Shown here one piece after another: positions 48,620-57,164 of a DNA stretch of 64,000 nt. Each line of letters starts with the position of its first letter. The first letter of the stretch is position 1. Position numbers and translations under genes: made by a program. Under the pieces are notes generated by a model. That model was not told the origin of the DNA, ran no database searches, and saw only the letters and a list, made by a program, of their open reading frames with translations. This stretch comes from Collinsella aerofaciens. Lineage in GTDB: Bacteria > Actinomycetota > Coriobacteriia > Coriobacteriales > Coriobacteriaceae. Location: NCBI RefSeq assembly GCF_902364355.1, contig NZ_CABJDK010000011.1, positions 1 to 64,000 of the forward strand, read 5' to 3'.

Positions 48620-49321
48620 TCACAGGTCGCGTGCCCGGTAGACCTTGGTGCTGATGGCACAGCTGACAACGCCAAGGACGACCGTTGCCAGCGCGACGGC
48701 ACCACACAGGCAACCGAGGACGGCAAGATCGGGATTCGTCCCTGCAATCGACATGAGCTGGTTGCTGATGGGGTTGAATGAGTTTAGCGTGACCATGATA
48801 AGGCACATGAATAGGGCGTACAGACCAACGGATAGGCGTTGCGCCTTCATGTATTCAAATCGAAAGAACAGAGGCAGTACCAAAAACACCGCCATGAGGG
48901 AGAAAAGCATCGATATTGCCGAGGCGATTGCGGTCTCAAAGACGGTCTCTCCCGTGGAGGGGATACCCACGCTGTTTAAGATCGGGATGGCGACGATACT
49001 CAACAGCACGGCCGCGCACGCCATGATGACCGAGAAAATAGTGATGCACAGGTAGCGTGCGCTGACGATGTCTTTGCGTGAGATGGGCAGCGTTGCCCGA
49101 TAGCGCTCCCATCCGTTTTGGTTGTCGAGCCCGGCCAGCGACGTCATGGCCATGATAGGCGACATGGCACTGATCGCGAAGGCGCCGGCGGCGCTCATGT
49201 CGGAATCACCATTCGATGCCCTGACGGCGGTCAGCACGACGAAGATGAACAGGCCGACACCTGCGATGCTCGGGACGAGCGTGCGAACGATGGGAAGCTC
49301 GGACATAATGGCGCGTTTCAT
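48620..49321 (-). CDS. ABC-2 type permease
   Basis: A 233-residue protein with six helices, starting MKRAIMSELPIVRTLVPSIA. GDSDMSAAGAFAISAMSPIM, GWERYRATLPISRKDIVSARY and FEYMKAQRLSVGLYAL match the ABC2_membrane_5 family that pairs with YtrB/BcrA-type ATPases. The ATG overlaps the ATPase gene's stop (ATGA), so translation is coupled. Part of a GntR-ATPase-permease operon; such systems usually respond to cell-wall-active compounds. The 134 bp between its stop and the MITE-like element show nothing. Confidence 0.88.
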   Translation of the reverse strand: MKRAIMSELPIVRTLVPSIAGVGLFIFVVLTAVRASNGDSDMSAAGAFAISAMSPIMAMTSLAGLDNQNGWERYRATLPISRKDIVSARYLCITIFSVIMACAAVLLSIVAIPILNSVGIPSTGETVFETAIASAISMLFSLMAVFLVLPLFFRFEYMKAQRLSVGLYALFMCLIMVTLNSFNPISNQLMSIAGTNPDLAVLGCLCGAVALATVVLGVVSCAISTKVYRARDL

Positions 49322-50199
49322 TTCAAAGCCCCTTTCAGCATGAAGCGAAGATAGTCATCAATGGTTGCCCGATCGCAGGGAATCTCGGGGAAGGCCTCGA
49401 GCACTTCGCGGTGGTTGGGCACGAGCACGTCCACGCTGTAGGCGTGGCGGGCGGCGCGGGTGCCTTCGACGCAAGCCATGAGCTCGGCGGCCTGTGCCTG
49501 GGTGCAGTGGGCGATGCCGGCGCGGTCGGTAATGTCCTCGCGTGGCAGGTCAAACACAATCGAGCCGTTATCGATGCAGATGACGCGGTCGGCAGCACGA
49601 TCGAGATCAGACGTAATGTGGCTCGAGAGCAGCACGCTGCGCTGGCCGTCGGCGACAAAGGCGAGCAGCTCATCGAGCAGTTCCTCGCGTGCCATGGGAT
49701 CGAGGCCCGCGGTGCCTTCGTCCAAAACGAGCAGCTTGGCATTGTGGCTGAGCGCGCAGGCGAGCTGCAGCTTCATACCCATGCCGCGGGAGAGGTCCTT
49801 GACCTTTGTCTTGGGATCGAGGCCAAATCGGTTGATGAATCCGGCGAACGTTTCGCGGTCCCACGTGGGGTACGCCGGGCCTACGAGCGCCTCGATCTGG
49901 CCGACCTTGAGCGTGGAGGGGAAGGGGCATGTGTCCAGCACGAGGCCGATGCGAGAGCGCAGGTGGCGTTGCGACTCATCGGGCGCGTCGGTGCCACAGC
50001 GCTGCCCAAACAGGTGCACCTCGCCGGCATCGAGCTTTATAAGCCCAAGCGTGGCGCGAATGGTCGTCGTCTTGCCGGCGCCGTTTGCGCCCACAAAGCC
50101 AACAATTTGGCCGGGCTCCACGGCCAACGAGACGCCACGTAGCGAAAAGCGGTCGCTCACGCGGCGTGAGATGCTTTTGAGTTCTAGCAAGTTTTGCAT
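49318..50199 (-). CDS. ABC transporter ATP-binding protein
   Basis: A 293-residue protein with Walker A GFVGANGAGKTTT (about 38), Q-loop, signature DLSRGMGMKLQLA (about 138), Walker B KLLVLDEGTAGLD (about 160) and the H-loop SSHI. The last 70 residues form an accessory domain ending FMLKGALK. The sequence fits the YtrB/BcrA-like class. It lies between the GntR regulator and the permease. Confidence 0.92.
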   Translation of the reverse strand: MQNLLELKSISRRVSDRFSLRGVSLAVEPGQIVGFVGANGAGKTTTIRATLGLIKLDAGEVHLFGQRCGTDAPDESQRHLRSRIGLVLDTCPFPSTLKVGQIEALVGPAYPTWDRETFAGFINRFGLDPKTKVKDLSRGMGMKLQLACALSHNAKLLVLDEGTAGLDPMAREELLDELLAFVADGQRSVLLSSHITSDLDRAADRVICIDNGSIVFDLPREDITDRAGIAHCTQAQAAELMACVEGTRAARHAYSVDVLVPNHREVLEAFPEIPCDRATIDDYLRFMLKGALK

Positions 50200-50222
50200 G
50201 GCATAGCCTTTCTTGCAGATGG

Positions 50223-50603
50223 TTACTGCATGGTTTCGGGGGCTACCAGGTCGAGCATCTCGTGCAGTTTATCGCGCGTGACGCCCACGGCTTCGGCTTG
50301 CGTTGCTGCCTGTGCGAGCAGCTCTTCGATATGGCAGAGCTGATTTTCGCGCAAGAGTTCTTGGTTGCCCTCGGCGACAAAACAGCCCTTGCCCTGCACA
50401 GTGCAGATAAAGCCGAGTTGCTCCAGGTCGGCGTAGGCGCGCTTGGTGGTGATGACACTCACGCCAAGATCGCTCGCGAGTGCACGGATGCTGGGGAGTT
50501 TGGCTCCCGCAGCAAGCGTGCCCGAAAGGATCTGAGCTTTGACCTGCGAAGTTATCTGCTCGTAGATGGGCTTGTCGCTCGAATTGGATAGGATGATGTC
50601 CAC
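50223..50603 (-). CDS. GntR-family regulator (YtrA subfamily)
   Basis: A 126-residue protein. The winged HTH (about 10-75) has KPIYEQITSQVKAQILSG, LPSIRALASDLGVSVITTKR and GFICTVQGKGCFVAEG. The short C-terminus (about 50 residues), too small for FCD or UTRA domains, defines the YtrA subfamily, which usually represses its own ABC operon. Co-operonic with the two ABC genes; an operator-like dyad lies upstream at 50631-50662. Confidence 0.92.
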   Translation of the reverse strand: MDIILSNSSDKPIYEQITSQVKAQILSGTLAAGAKLPSIRALASDLGVSVITTKRAYADLEQLGFICTVQGKGCFVAEGNQELLRENQLCHIEELLAQAATQAEAVGVTRDKLHEMLDLVAPETMQ

Positions 50604-50630
50604 AGCGGCTCCTTAGCTGATGGGCTACAC

Positions 50631-50662
50631 GTGTATATAACCGGTAAGCACAGTATATACAC
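50631..50662. promoter_or_regulatory. Operator-like dyad of the GntR/ABC operon
   Basis: GTGTATATA and TATATACAC are exact inverted arms separated by 14 bp, 28 bp before the GntR start. The A/T-rich arms overlap the likely -10 region. YtrA-type repressors bind such dyads; the link is by position. Confidence 0.6.
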
Positions 50663-50719
50663 ACTATGTACAGTTGAGCAAGAGGAAATTACGGGGCTGT
50701 CCGTCCCTCTACTCATTCA

Positions 50720-51015
50720 TCTCAATCTGTAACAGTAAGACCCGTTTTGGATGACTAACTGTTACAGATTGAGATCTTTCTGAGACGTCCGACCGTTTGT
50801 CTCAATTTGTAACATCTGGAGTTGTTTTTGGCAGCTAACTGTTACAGATTGAGATTTTGTCGACAGGTCCATTCATTTGTCTTGATCTGTAACATCTAGA
50901 TCCGTTTTTGCTGGCTAACTGTTACAGATCAAGATATTGGCTGCCCGCCCTGTGCGTTCATCTCAATCTGTAACATCTGGAGGTCAAAAACCCTTCTAGG
51001 TGTTACAGATTGAGA
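50720..51015. repeat. Array of four hairpin units with 80/80/81-bp spacing
   Basis: Units start at 50720, 50800, 50880 and 50961. Each is 55 bp: a 15-bp arm TCTCAATCTGTAACA, a 25-nt loop, and the inverse arm TGTTACAGATTGAGA. Spacers are 25, 25 and 26 bp and share a GTCC...TTTGTC pattern. Unit 3 has TCTTGATCTGTAACA paired with TGTTACAGATCAAGA, a compensatory change in both arms; unit 2 has one C-to-T change that still allows a wobble pair. Loops of units 1-3 share GTTTTTGG...CTAAC. The array fills the 557-bp gap between the GntR and prfC starts. No cas genes are near. Confidence 0.85.
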
Positions 51016-51160
51016 CAAACCGTCGCGGAACACCGCTGACATTCCACCGTCCGAGTCCCAACTGATGAATTTGTCCTGATAGGTGCCCTATGGCGGGATT
51101 TCGCGGCTACAATAGTACGGTTTCAACGACGTAATGCACTCAATGCAAGAAAGGATCCGC

Positions 51161-52774
51161 ATGGCAAGCCTGTCGGATGAAATCTCGTCGCGCCGCACAT
51201 TCGCGATCATCAGCCACCCGGATGCCGGTAAGACCACACTTACCGAGAAGCTGCTGCTCTATACCGGCAGCATCCAGACCGCCGGTTCGGTCAAGGGCAA
51301 GAGCTCGGCCAAGCATGCCGTCTCGGACTGGATGGACATCGAGAAGGAGCGCGGTATTTCCGTTACCTCCTCGGTACTGCAGTTCACCTATAACGGCGCC
51401 TGCGTCAACATCCTCGATACTCCCGGCCACCAGGACTTCTCGGAGGACACCTACCGTACCCTTATGGCCGCCGACGCCGCGGTCATGGTCATCGACGGCG
51501 CCAAGGGCGTCGAGGCCCAGACCAAAAAGCTCTTTAAGGTCTGTACGCTGCGCCATATTCCCATCTTCACCTTTGTGAACAAGCTCGACCACGAGGCTCG
51601 CGACCCCTTTGAGCTCATGGAAGAGATCGAGAACGTTCTGGGTATCAATACGTATCCCATGAACTGGCCGATCGGCAGTGGCCGCAACTTCCGTGGCGTG
51701 TTCGATCGTCAGACCCGTCGCGTCATTGCCTTTGAGGGCGACGGCCACGCCAACGCCACCAAGAAGGTCGCCGAGGTCGAGGCCGAGCTAGGCGATCCGG
51801 CCATGGATGAGCTTATTGGCGAGGAGAACCATAAGAACCTGATGGACGACATCGAGCTGCTCGATGGCGCCGGCGACGAGCTCGACTTGGATGCCGTGGC
51901 GTGCGGCAAGCTGAGCCCGGCGTTCTTTGGCTCGGCGCTCACCAACTTTGGTGTGGAGCCCTTCCTTAAGGAATTCCTGCGCCTTGCCCCGACGCCGCGC
52001 GCCTACACCGATACGCTCACCAGCGAACCGGTCGCGCCCGCCGAGAACGACTTTAGCGGCTTTGTCTTTAAGATCCAGGCCAACATGGACAAGAACCACC
52101 GTGACCGCATTGCCTTTGTGCGCATTTGCTCGGGCAAGTTCGAGCGCGGCATGGATGCCTTCCATATGCAGGGCAACCGCAAGCTCAAGCTGGCTACGGG
52201 CACCTCGATGATGGCCGACGACCGCGCCATCGTGGACGAGGCGTACGCTGGCGATATCGTGGGCCTGTTCGATCCGGGTATCTTTAGCATCGGCGACACC
52301 GTGTGCTCCGGTAAGCGCCACGTGCAGTATCCGCAGATCCCGACGTTCGCCCCCGAGATGTTCGCCCGCATCACGCAGGTCGACACGCTCAAGCGCAAGC
52401 AGTTCGTCAAGGGCATGGAGGAGCTTGCCCAGGAGGGCGCCATCCAGATCTTCCGCGAGCTGGGTGCCGGCATGGAAAGCGTCATTGTGGGCGTGGTCGG
52501 CGTGCTGCAGTTTGAGGTGCTCGAGCGCCGCCTCAAGGCCGAGTACCGTGTTGAGGTTCGTCGCCAGCCACTGCCCTATACGGACATCCGCTGGATCCAG
52601 AACGACCCCGACACCATCGATATCCCGGGCCTTTCGCTCACGCGCGATACCCTGCGCGTCGAGGACATGCGCGGCGGTAAGCTGCTGCTGTTCACGAGCC
52701 CGTGGAACGTGGACTGGGCAACCGACCACAACCCCGACCTTGTCCTGTCGGAGTTTGGCAACGTAACGTTTTAG
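51161..52774 (+). CDS. prfC: Peptide chain release factor 3
   Basis: The ATG at 51161, 6 nt after AAAGGA, gives 537 residues. The GTPase domain has AIISHPDAGKTTLTEKLLLY (G1), ERGISVTSSVLQF (G2), LDTPGHQDFSEDTYR (G3) and FVNKLDHEARDP (G4, NKLD). Domains II and III follow, including KRKQFVKGMEELAQEGAIQI. RF3 uses GTP to recycle RF1/RF2 from ribosomes after peptide release. The HPDAGKTT start and SEDTYRTL distinguish it from EF-G. A weak GC hairpin (52780-52812) follows. Upstream is the hairpin array. Confidence 0.96.
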   Translation: MASLSDEISSRRTFAIISHPDAGKTTLTEKLLLYTGSIQTAGSVKGKSSAKHAVSDWMDIEKERGISVTSSVLQFTYNGACVNILDTPGHQDFSEDTYRTLMAADAAVMVIDGAKGVEAQTKKLFKVCTLRHIPIFTFVNKLDHEARDPFELMEEIENVLGINTYPMNWPIGSGRNFRGVFDRQTRRVIAFEGDGHANATKKVAEVEAELGDPAMDELIGEENHKNLMDDIELLDGAGDELDLDAVACGKLSPAFFGSALTNFGVEPFLKEFLRLAPTPRAYTDTLTSEPVAPAENDFSGFVFKIQANMDKNHRDRIAFVRICSGKFERGMDAFHMQGNRKLKLATGTSMMADDRAIVDEAYAGDIVGLFDPGIFSIGDTVCSGKRHVQYPQIPTFAPEMFARITQVDTLKRKQFVKGMEELAQEGAIQIFRELGAGMESVIVGVVGVLQFEVLERRLKAEYRVEVRRQPLPYTDIRWIQNDPDTIDIPGLSLTRDTLRVEDMRGGKLLLFTSPWNVDWATDHNPDLVLSEFGNVTF

Positions 52775-52874
52775 TGCGCCGGCGCGGTGGTCCTGCGGGG
52801 CTGCCGCGCCGTTTGCTTGCCTGCCGCCGCGTGAGCGGCTATCATACCCACCGTCGCCTCAAGACCGTGGCGGC

Positions 52875-52925
52875 CGAGCAGTTCGGGTCCGATATCCTGC
52901 TCGTTAAACCTAAAACCAAAGGAGT
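52875..52925 (+). ncRNA. preQ1-I-like riboswitch candidate
   Basis: CGAGCAG pairs with CTGCTCG around a loop that starts TTC, then GGGTCC. It is followed by the A-rich tail TTAAACCTAAAACCAAAGGAG that runs into the ribosome site of the VUT-family transporter. Class I preQ1 aptamers are tiny hairpins with a UUC loop start and an A-rich tail that folds back on the loop; here GGT in the loop could pair with ACC in the tail. The loop is a little long, so this is a candidate only. Confidence 0.45.
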
Positions 52926-52930
52926 ACATA

Positions 52931-53653
52931 ATGATCAAGAAGGTCATGGAGGACTACAAGGTCCTGTTGCGGAGCATTCCCGCGGCAACGGTTTCGCTGT
53001 TTTTCGTGAGCGTCATCATGATGAACCTGCTGGCCAACAAAGAGCTCATCAGCCTGCCGTATCTGGCACTCGATTGCGGCTTTGTGGTGAGCTGGGTTTC
53101 GTTTTTGTGCCAGGACATGATCTGCAAGCGCTTTGGCGCCAAGGCATCCATCAAAATCTCTATCCTCGCGCTGGCGGTCAACCTGGCCGTAAGCCTGTGC
53201 TTTTGGCTGTGCTCGCTCACGCCCGGCATGTGGGGCGCCTACTATGACACGGGCATGATCGAGGTCAACACCGCCCTTAACGCCACCATCGGCGGCACCT
53301 GGTACGTGGTGTTGGGCTCTTCGCTGGCAATGCTCGTTTCTGCCGTGGTGAACTCCACGCTCAACCAGTCGCTCGGCCGTATGCTCAAAAAGAATAACTT
53401 TGCGAGCTTTGCCTTCCGTTCCTATGTGTCCACGGGTGTTGGCCAGTTTATCGACAACCTGGTCTTTGCCATTGTGGTGAGCCACACGTTCTTTGGCTGG
53501 ACCTGGGTGCAGGTTCTTATGTGCTCGCTGACGGGTGCCGTCGCCGAGCTGCTGTGCGAGGTCTTCCTGAGCCCCGTGGGCTACAAGGTCGTGCGCGGCT
53601 GGGAGCGCGAGAATGTGGGTGCTGAGTACCTCGAGCGCCACGCAACCGCCTAA
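52931..53653 (+). CDS. VUT family (queuosine precursor) transporter
   Basis: A 240-residue protein with six or so helices and ATG 7 nt after AAAGGAG. Start VMEDYKVLLRSIPAATVSLF; SVIMMNLLANKELISLPYLA and FVVSWVSFLCQDMICKRFGA match the VUT/YhhQ-like family (DUF165), which imports queuosine precursors such as preQ1 or preQ0 in the E. coli homologue. FRSYVSTGVGQFIDNLVFAI is the conserved GQxxDxxxF motif. A preQ1-like leader precedes it, which supports the function. The SDR gene follows 10 bp after the stop. Confidence 0.9.
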   Translation: MIKKVMEDYKVLLRSIPAATVSLFFVSVIMMNLLANKELISLPYLALDCGFVVSWVSFLCQDMICKRFGAKASIKISILALAVNLAVSLCFWLCSLTPGMWGAYYDTGMIEVNTALNATIGGTWYVVLGSSLAMLVSAVVNSTLNQSLGRMLKKNNFASFAFRSYVSTGVGQFIDNLVFAIVVSHTFFGWTWVQVLMCSLTGAVAELLCEVFLSPVGYKVVRGWERENVGAEYLERHATA

Positions 53654-53662
53654 GGAGCAGAT

Positions 53663-54343
53663 ATGCGGGTTTTGATCACGGGCGCTTCGGGCGGCATCGG
53701 GGCCGCGTGCGTGCAACGCTTTTTGGACGACGGCCACGAAGTCGTGGGCTTTGATCTGCTGCCGGCGGCGATCGAACACGAGCGCTACCGCCATCTGATC
53801 GTTGATGTCCGCGAGCCGGACTCGTTTCCAGTTAACCTTGAACCCCAGGTAATCGTAAACGTCGCCGGTACACAGGATTCGGCCGACGACATTGCCGCCA
53901 ACCTGCGTGGCACCATCAGCGTGACCGAGCGCTATGCCTTTGTGGGGGAGGGGCTTGCCGCCAAGCCGGCGCCGGCCATTACATCCGTGGTCAATGTGGG
54001 GTCGGCGAGCGGGCATACGGGATCGGAGTTTCCCGCCTATGCCGCCAGCAAGGGCGGCGTTATCGCCTACACCAAGAACCTTGCAAACCGCCTGGCGCCG
54101 CAGGCCATCGCCAACAGCGTGGACCCGGGCGGCGTTATCACGCCGCTCAACCGTTGCGTGATGGAAGACGAACACCTGTGGAACCAGATTATGGAGCTCA
54201 CGCCGCTTAAACGCTGGGCCACCGCCCAAGAGATCGCCGAGTGGATCTACTTTGTGGGCGTGACCAACCGGTTTATGACCGGGCAGAGCCTGCTGATCGA
54301 TGGCGGAGAGGCCGGCCGCACACAGTTTATTTGGCCCGAATAG
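53663..54343 (+). CDS. Short-chain dehydrogenase/reductase
   Basis: A 226-residue SDR with TGASGGIGAACVQRFLDDGH (NAD(P)-binding TGxxxGIG), DVREPDSF, NVAGTQDS in place of NAG, catalytic Ser in VNVGSASGHTG, and YAASK with the active Tyr and Lys. The C-terminus FMTGQSLLIDGGE is classical. Asp in VVGFDLLPAA at the end of strand 2 favours NAD over NADP. Substrate unknown. It starts 10 bp after the VUT transporter and ends in a strong terminator, so the two are one operon. Confidence 0.92.
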   Translation: MRVLITGASGGIGAACVQRFLDDGHEVVGFDLLPAAIEHERYRHLIVDVREPDSFPVNLEPQVIVNVAGTQDSADDIAANLRGTISVTERYAFVGEGLAAKPAPAITSVVNVGSASGHTGSEFPAYAASKGGVIAYTKNLANRLAPQAIANSVDPGGVITPLNRCVMEDEHLWNQIMELTPLKRWATAQEIAEWIYFVGVTNRFMTGQSLLIDGGEAGRTQFIWPE

Positions 54344-54344
54344 G

Positions 54345-54384
54345 AAACGCGCCCGATGGCAAGATCGCTGTCGGGCGCGTTTTT
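54345..54384 (+). terminator. Rho-independent terminator
   Basis: AAACGCGCCCGA, 14-nt loop, TCGGGCGCGTTTTT. It directly follows the SDR stop. Confidence 0.9.
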
Positions 54385-54397
54385 GATGTATCGATTT

Positions 54398-55123
54398 TTA
54401 GCCGAGGCAAGTCCAGTTGACGGGGGTCGAGCCGTACTGTTCGAGTAGCCGATTGGCTGCTGAGAAGGGGCGCGATCCCATAAAAGCGGGGAGTTCTGCC
54501 GTGGCGCGGTTTGCCGAAAGCGGCGAAGGGTGTGTGGAGGCCAGGCAGAACTTGCTGCTTTCCCTGTCCGCGCCGGTCGCGGCGAGCTTGCCCTCGACCA
54601 TCTGCTGGGCAAAGCGGCCCCATGCCAAAAAGACGACCGGCTGGGGCAGCTGGCAGCAGCGCTGAATAACGTAGTCGGTGAGCGTGCTCCAGCCCAGCTT
54701 GGCGTGCGAGTTCGCGGCATGTTCGCGCACGGTGAGCGTCGTGTTGAGAAGCAGGACGCCCTGTTGTGCCCAGGGGGTTAGGTCTCCCGTGGCGGGAATG
54801 GGGCAGCCCAGATCGGCGTTGAGTTCCTTATAGATGTTGCGCAGGCTCGGCGGCAACTTGGTTTGCGTCGCAGGCACCGAGAAAGACAGACCCATGGCCT
54901 GGTTGGGTCCGTGATAGGGGTCTTGACCCAAGATGACTACCTTGACCAGGTCGGCCGGGGTGTAGGCGAGGGCATTGAGGATGTCGTCTTGTGCCGGGTA
55001 GATGGTCTGCTCGGCACGCAGGAGGGCGATGCGCTCGAGCAGCTGGTTCGTAGTGTCACGTACCGGCTGCGGCGCATCGCCCAACCAAGTTGCTATGTTG
55101 CGGTCGCGAGTTACAGCGTCCAT
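54398..55123 (-). CDS. ung: Uracil-DNA glycosylase, family 1
   Basis: A 241-residue protein. VILGQDPYHGPNQAMGLSFS carries the catalytic Asp and water-activating motif, LLLNTTLTV the family-1 uracil-pocket strand, and HPSPLSANR the DNA-intercalation loop (HPSPLS). It removes uracil from DNA in base-excision repair. Convergent with the SDR gene over the shared terminator region. Start ATG has AAAGGAGTT upstream. Confidence 0.96.
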   Translation of the reverse strand: MDAVTRDRNIATWLGDAPQPVRDTTNQLLERIALLRAEQTIYPAQDDILNALAYTPADLVKVVILGQDPYHGPNQAMGLSFSVPATQTKLPPSLRNIYKELNADLGCPIPATGDLTPWAQQGVLLLNTTLTVREHAANSHAKLGWSTLTDYVIQRCCQLPQPVVFLAWGRFAQQMVEGKLAATGADRESSKFCLASTHPSPLSANRATAELPAFMGSRPFSAANRLLEQYGSTPVNWTCLG

Positions 55124-55209
55124 AGAACTCCTTTAGGGCAGATGCTATGTTGGCATCTATTGTAAAGGCGTCCAGAGACCTTTATGCCACGGCTGCATGA
55201 GGAGTGGGC

Positions 55210-56112
55210 CTACGAGACGTGCTCGGGCGCTCCTGCCATACGAGCGTGCCCATGTGCGCGAAGGCGCGGAAGCTCGACGGTTGCCACCATGACGCCGGTG
55301 AGGATGAGGGCGGCGCCAAAGAAGGCGATGGGGCTCAGGACCTCGCCGACCAGGAAGAACGAGAAGACGGCGGAGCAGACCGGCTCGAGCGAGAAGGCGA
55401 AGCCGGTGGTCTCGGCAGGTACGTGGGGCTGCACGAGCGTCTGGGTGATAAAGCCGTAGGCAGAGCAGATGAGTGCAAGCGCAACGACAACGACGATCTC
55501 GTTCGGCGTGCTGGGAAGCGTGAAGCCGCCAAAGGTACATGCGGCGATGCCCGAGAACAAGCCACCGAAGCCCAGCTGCCAAACGCCCAGAGCCAGCGGA
55601 TCGACTTCCTCGACAAAGCGCTTGGCTACGATAATGTGGCCGGCATAGATAAAGGCCGAGAGCAGCATGATGATCGCACCGGGATTCAGGCTGGTAAAGT
55701 CGGCGCCCGAGAGCAAAAGCATGCCGCAGGTGACAATGGCGGTGCCGATGAGCACCTTGCGCTCGGGGGCGCGACGCAGCAGGGCCGCGTTGGCAAACGG
55801 TACGATCACGACCGTCAGGCTCTGCAAAAAGCCGGCGGTGGAGGCAGAAGTGAGGCTGGAGCCCAGGCACATGCAGGTGAGCTCGGTTGCCATGATGGCG
55901 CCGATGATGGCGGAACGAATCATCACGTCGCGGTTGATGCGCAGCGCGTGCTTGTGGAAGAGCAGCAGACAAGCTACAAAGGCGATGATGCAGCGCAGCG
56001 CGACGATGCTCGTGGCATTCATGCTGTCCATGCCGATCTTCATGAGGGGGTACGAAAAGCCCCATGCGACGGGAACGGAAAATGAGAGCGCGATTGCTTT
56101 TTTGCGATCCAT
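55210..56112 (-). CDS. EamA (DMT superfamily) transporter
   Basis: A 300-residue protein with ten helices in two EamA halves; AAAGGAG lies 5 nt before the ATG. SFSVPVAWGFSYPLMKIGMD opens the first half, and ALICSAYGFITQTLVQPHV with SLEPVCSAVFSFFLVGE the second. These motifs resemble RhaT/YicL-type metabolite exporters. It is divergent from a LysR gene 158 bp away, which may regulate it. Substrate unknown. Confidence 0.9.
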   Translation of the reverse strand: MDRKKAIALSFSVPVAWGFSYPLMKIGMDSMNATSIVALRCIIAFVACLLLFHKHALRINRDVMIRSAIIGAIMATELTCMCLGSSLTSASTAGFLQSLTVVIVPFANAALLRRAPERKVLIGTAIVTCGMLLLSGADFTSLNPGAIIMLLSAFIYAGHIIVAKRFVEEVDPLALGVWQLGFGGLFSGIAACTFGGFTLPSTPNEIVVVVALALICSAYGFITQTLVQPHVPAETTGFAFSLEPVCSAVFSFFLVGEVLSPIAFFGAALILTGVMVATVELPRLRAHGHARMAGAPEHVS

Positions 56113-56270
56113 GGGACTCCTTTTGTTACAGAACGGTTTCGCAAAAAGGATTCTGCTCCCAGATATGGATGTAGTAAAGCGAATGTATCTTCAGTATGAT
56201 TAAGAAATACTAATGTTGGAAGAAAAAGCCCTGGCAAAACGTTTTACGGCTACATCGATGTGGAGGCACG

Positions 56271-57137
56271 ATGGCATCGCGGTATCAGATTGTATGTATG
56301 GTGGTCGATTGCGGCAGCCTGAAACGTGCCGCCGACGAGCTGGGCTATACGCAAAGCGCGGTGAGCCAGGCCGTCAAGGCGCTCGAGCGCGAGCTGGGCA
56401 CCACGATTATCGAGCGTGGCAAGCAGGGCGTCTCACTGACGCGCGACGGCAAACAGTATCTGCCGTATCTGCGCCAGATCGTTACGGCCGAGGCCGAGCT
56501 TGAGGGCAAGCGCCAGGAGTTGCTGGGGCTTTCGTCGACCGACATTCGCATTGCGACGTTTACCAACGTGAGTCGTACTGTGTTGCCGCGTGTGATCCGC
56601 GACTTTGGGGCCCTGCATCCGGGCGTGCGCTTTACCCTCAAGCAGGGCGATTACACGCGCAATGCCCAGTGGGTGCACGATGGCATGGTCGACTTTTGCT
56701 TTACAGCGCGTGGATTTACCGAGGGGCTCGAGAAACGCGTGGTCTATCACGACGAGCTGGTGGCGCTGTTGCCAGCCGTCCATCCACTGGCGGCAAAGGA
56801 AAAGGTGACGCTTGCCGACCTGGCGTCCGAACCGTTTGTGCTGCTGGATGAGGGCGAACAGAGTCTGGTGCTCGATGCGTTTGCCGCGCACGGGCTATCG
56901 CCGCATGTGACGAGTGAGGTCACCGATGACTACACCATTATGGCGATGGTGGAGGAGGGCCTCGGTGTGAGCATGCTCTACCGCCGTACCGTCGAGGGCA
57001 TGCGGGCCGATATTTGTGTGCGCCCCATCGTGCATGCTCCCTCGCGTGACGTAGTGGCAGCCTGGCGCAGCTGGGACACCATGCCTATCGCCACGAGGCA
57101 CTTTATCGACTATATGAGCTCACATATTGTCAATTAA
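56271..57137 (+). CDS. LysR-family transcriptional regulator
   Basis: A 288-residue protein with N-terminal winged HTH (YQIVCMVVDCGSLKRAADEL, YTQSAVSQAVKALERELGTT) and a type 2 periplasmic-binding effector domain (about 90-285; IRIATFTNVSRTVLPRVIRD). Divergent from the EamA transporter, the usual LysR target arrangement. The upstream 158 bp has an A/T-rich stretch (AATACTAATGTTGG) but no clear T-N11-A box that I can assign. Confidence 0.92.
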   Translation: MASRYQIVCMVVDCGSLKRAADELGYTQSAVSQAVKALERELGTTIIERGKQGVSLTRDGKQYLPYLRQIVTAEAELEGKRQELLGLSSTDIRIATFTNVSRTVLPRVIRDFGALHPGVRFTLKQGDYTRNAQWVHDGMVDFCFTARGFTEGLEKRVVYHDELVALLPAVHPLAAKEKVTLADLASEPFVLLDEGEQSLVLDAFAAHGLSPHVTSEVTDDYTIMAMVEEGLGVSMLYRRTVEGMRADICVRPIVHAPSRDVVAAWRSWDTMPIATRHFIDYMSSHIVN

Positions 57138-57164
57138 TGACTGGCATGGCGTTGAGTGCGGTGT

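Noticed and set aside
50720..51015. CRISPR array
   Set aside because: Repeats are 55-bp hairpins with similar, not unique, spacers, and no cas genes are present.
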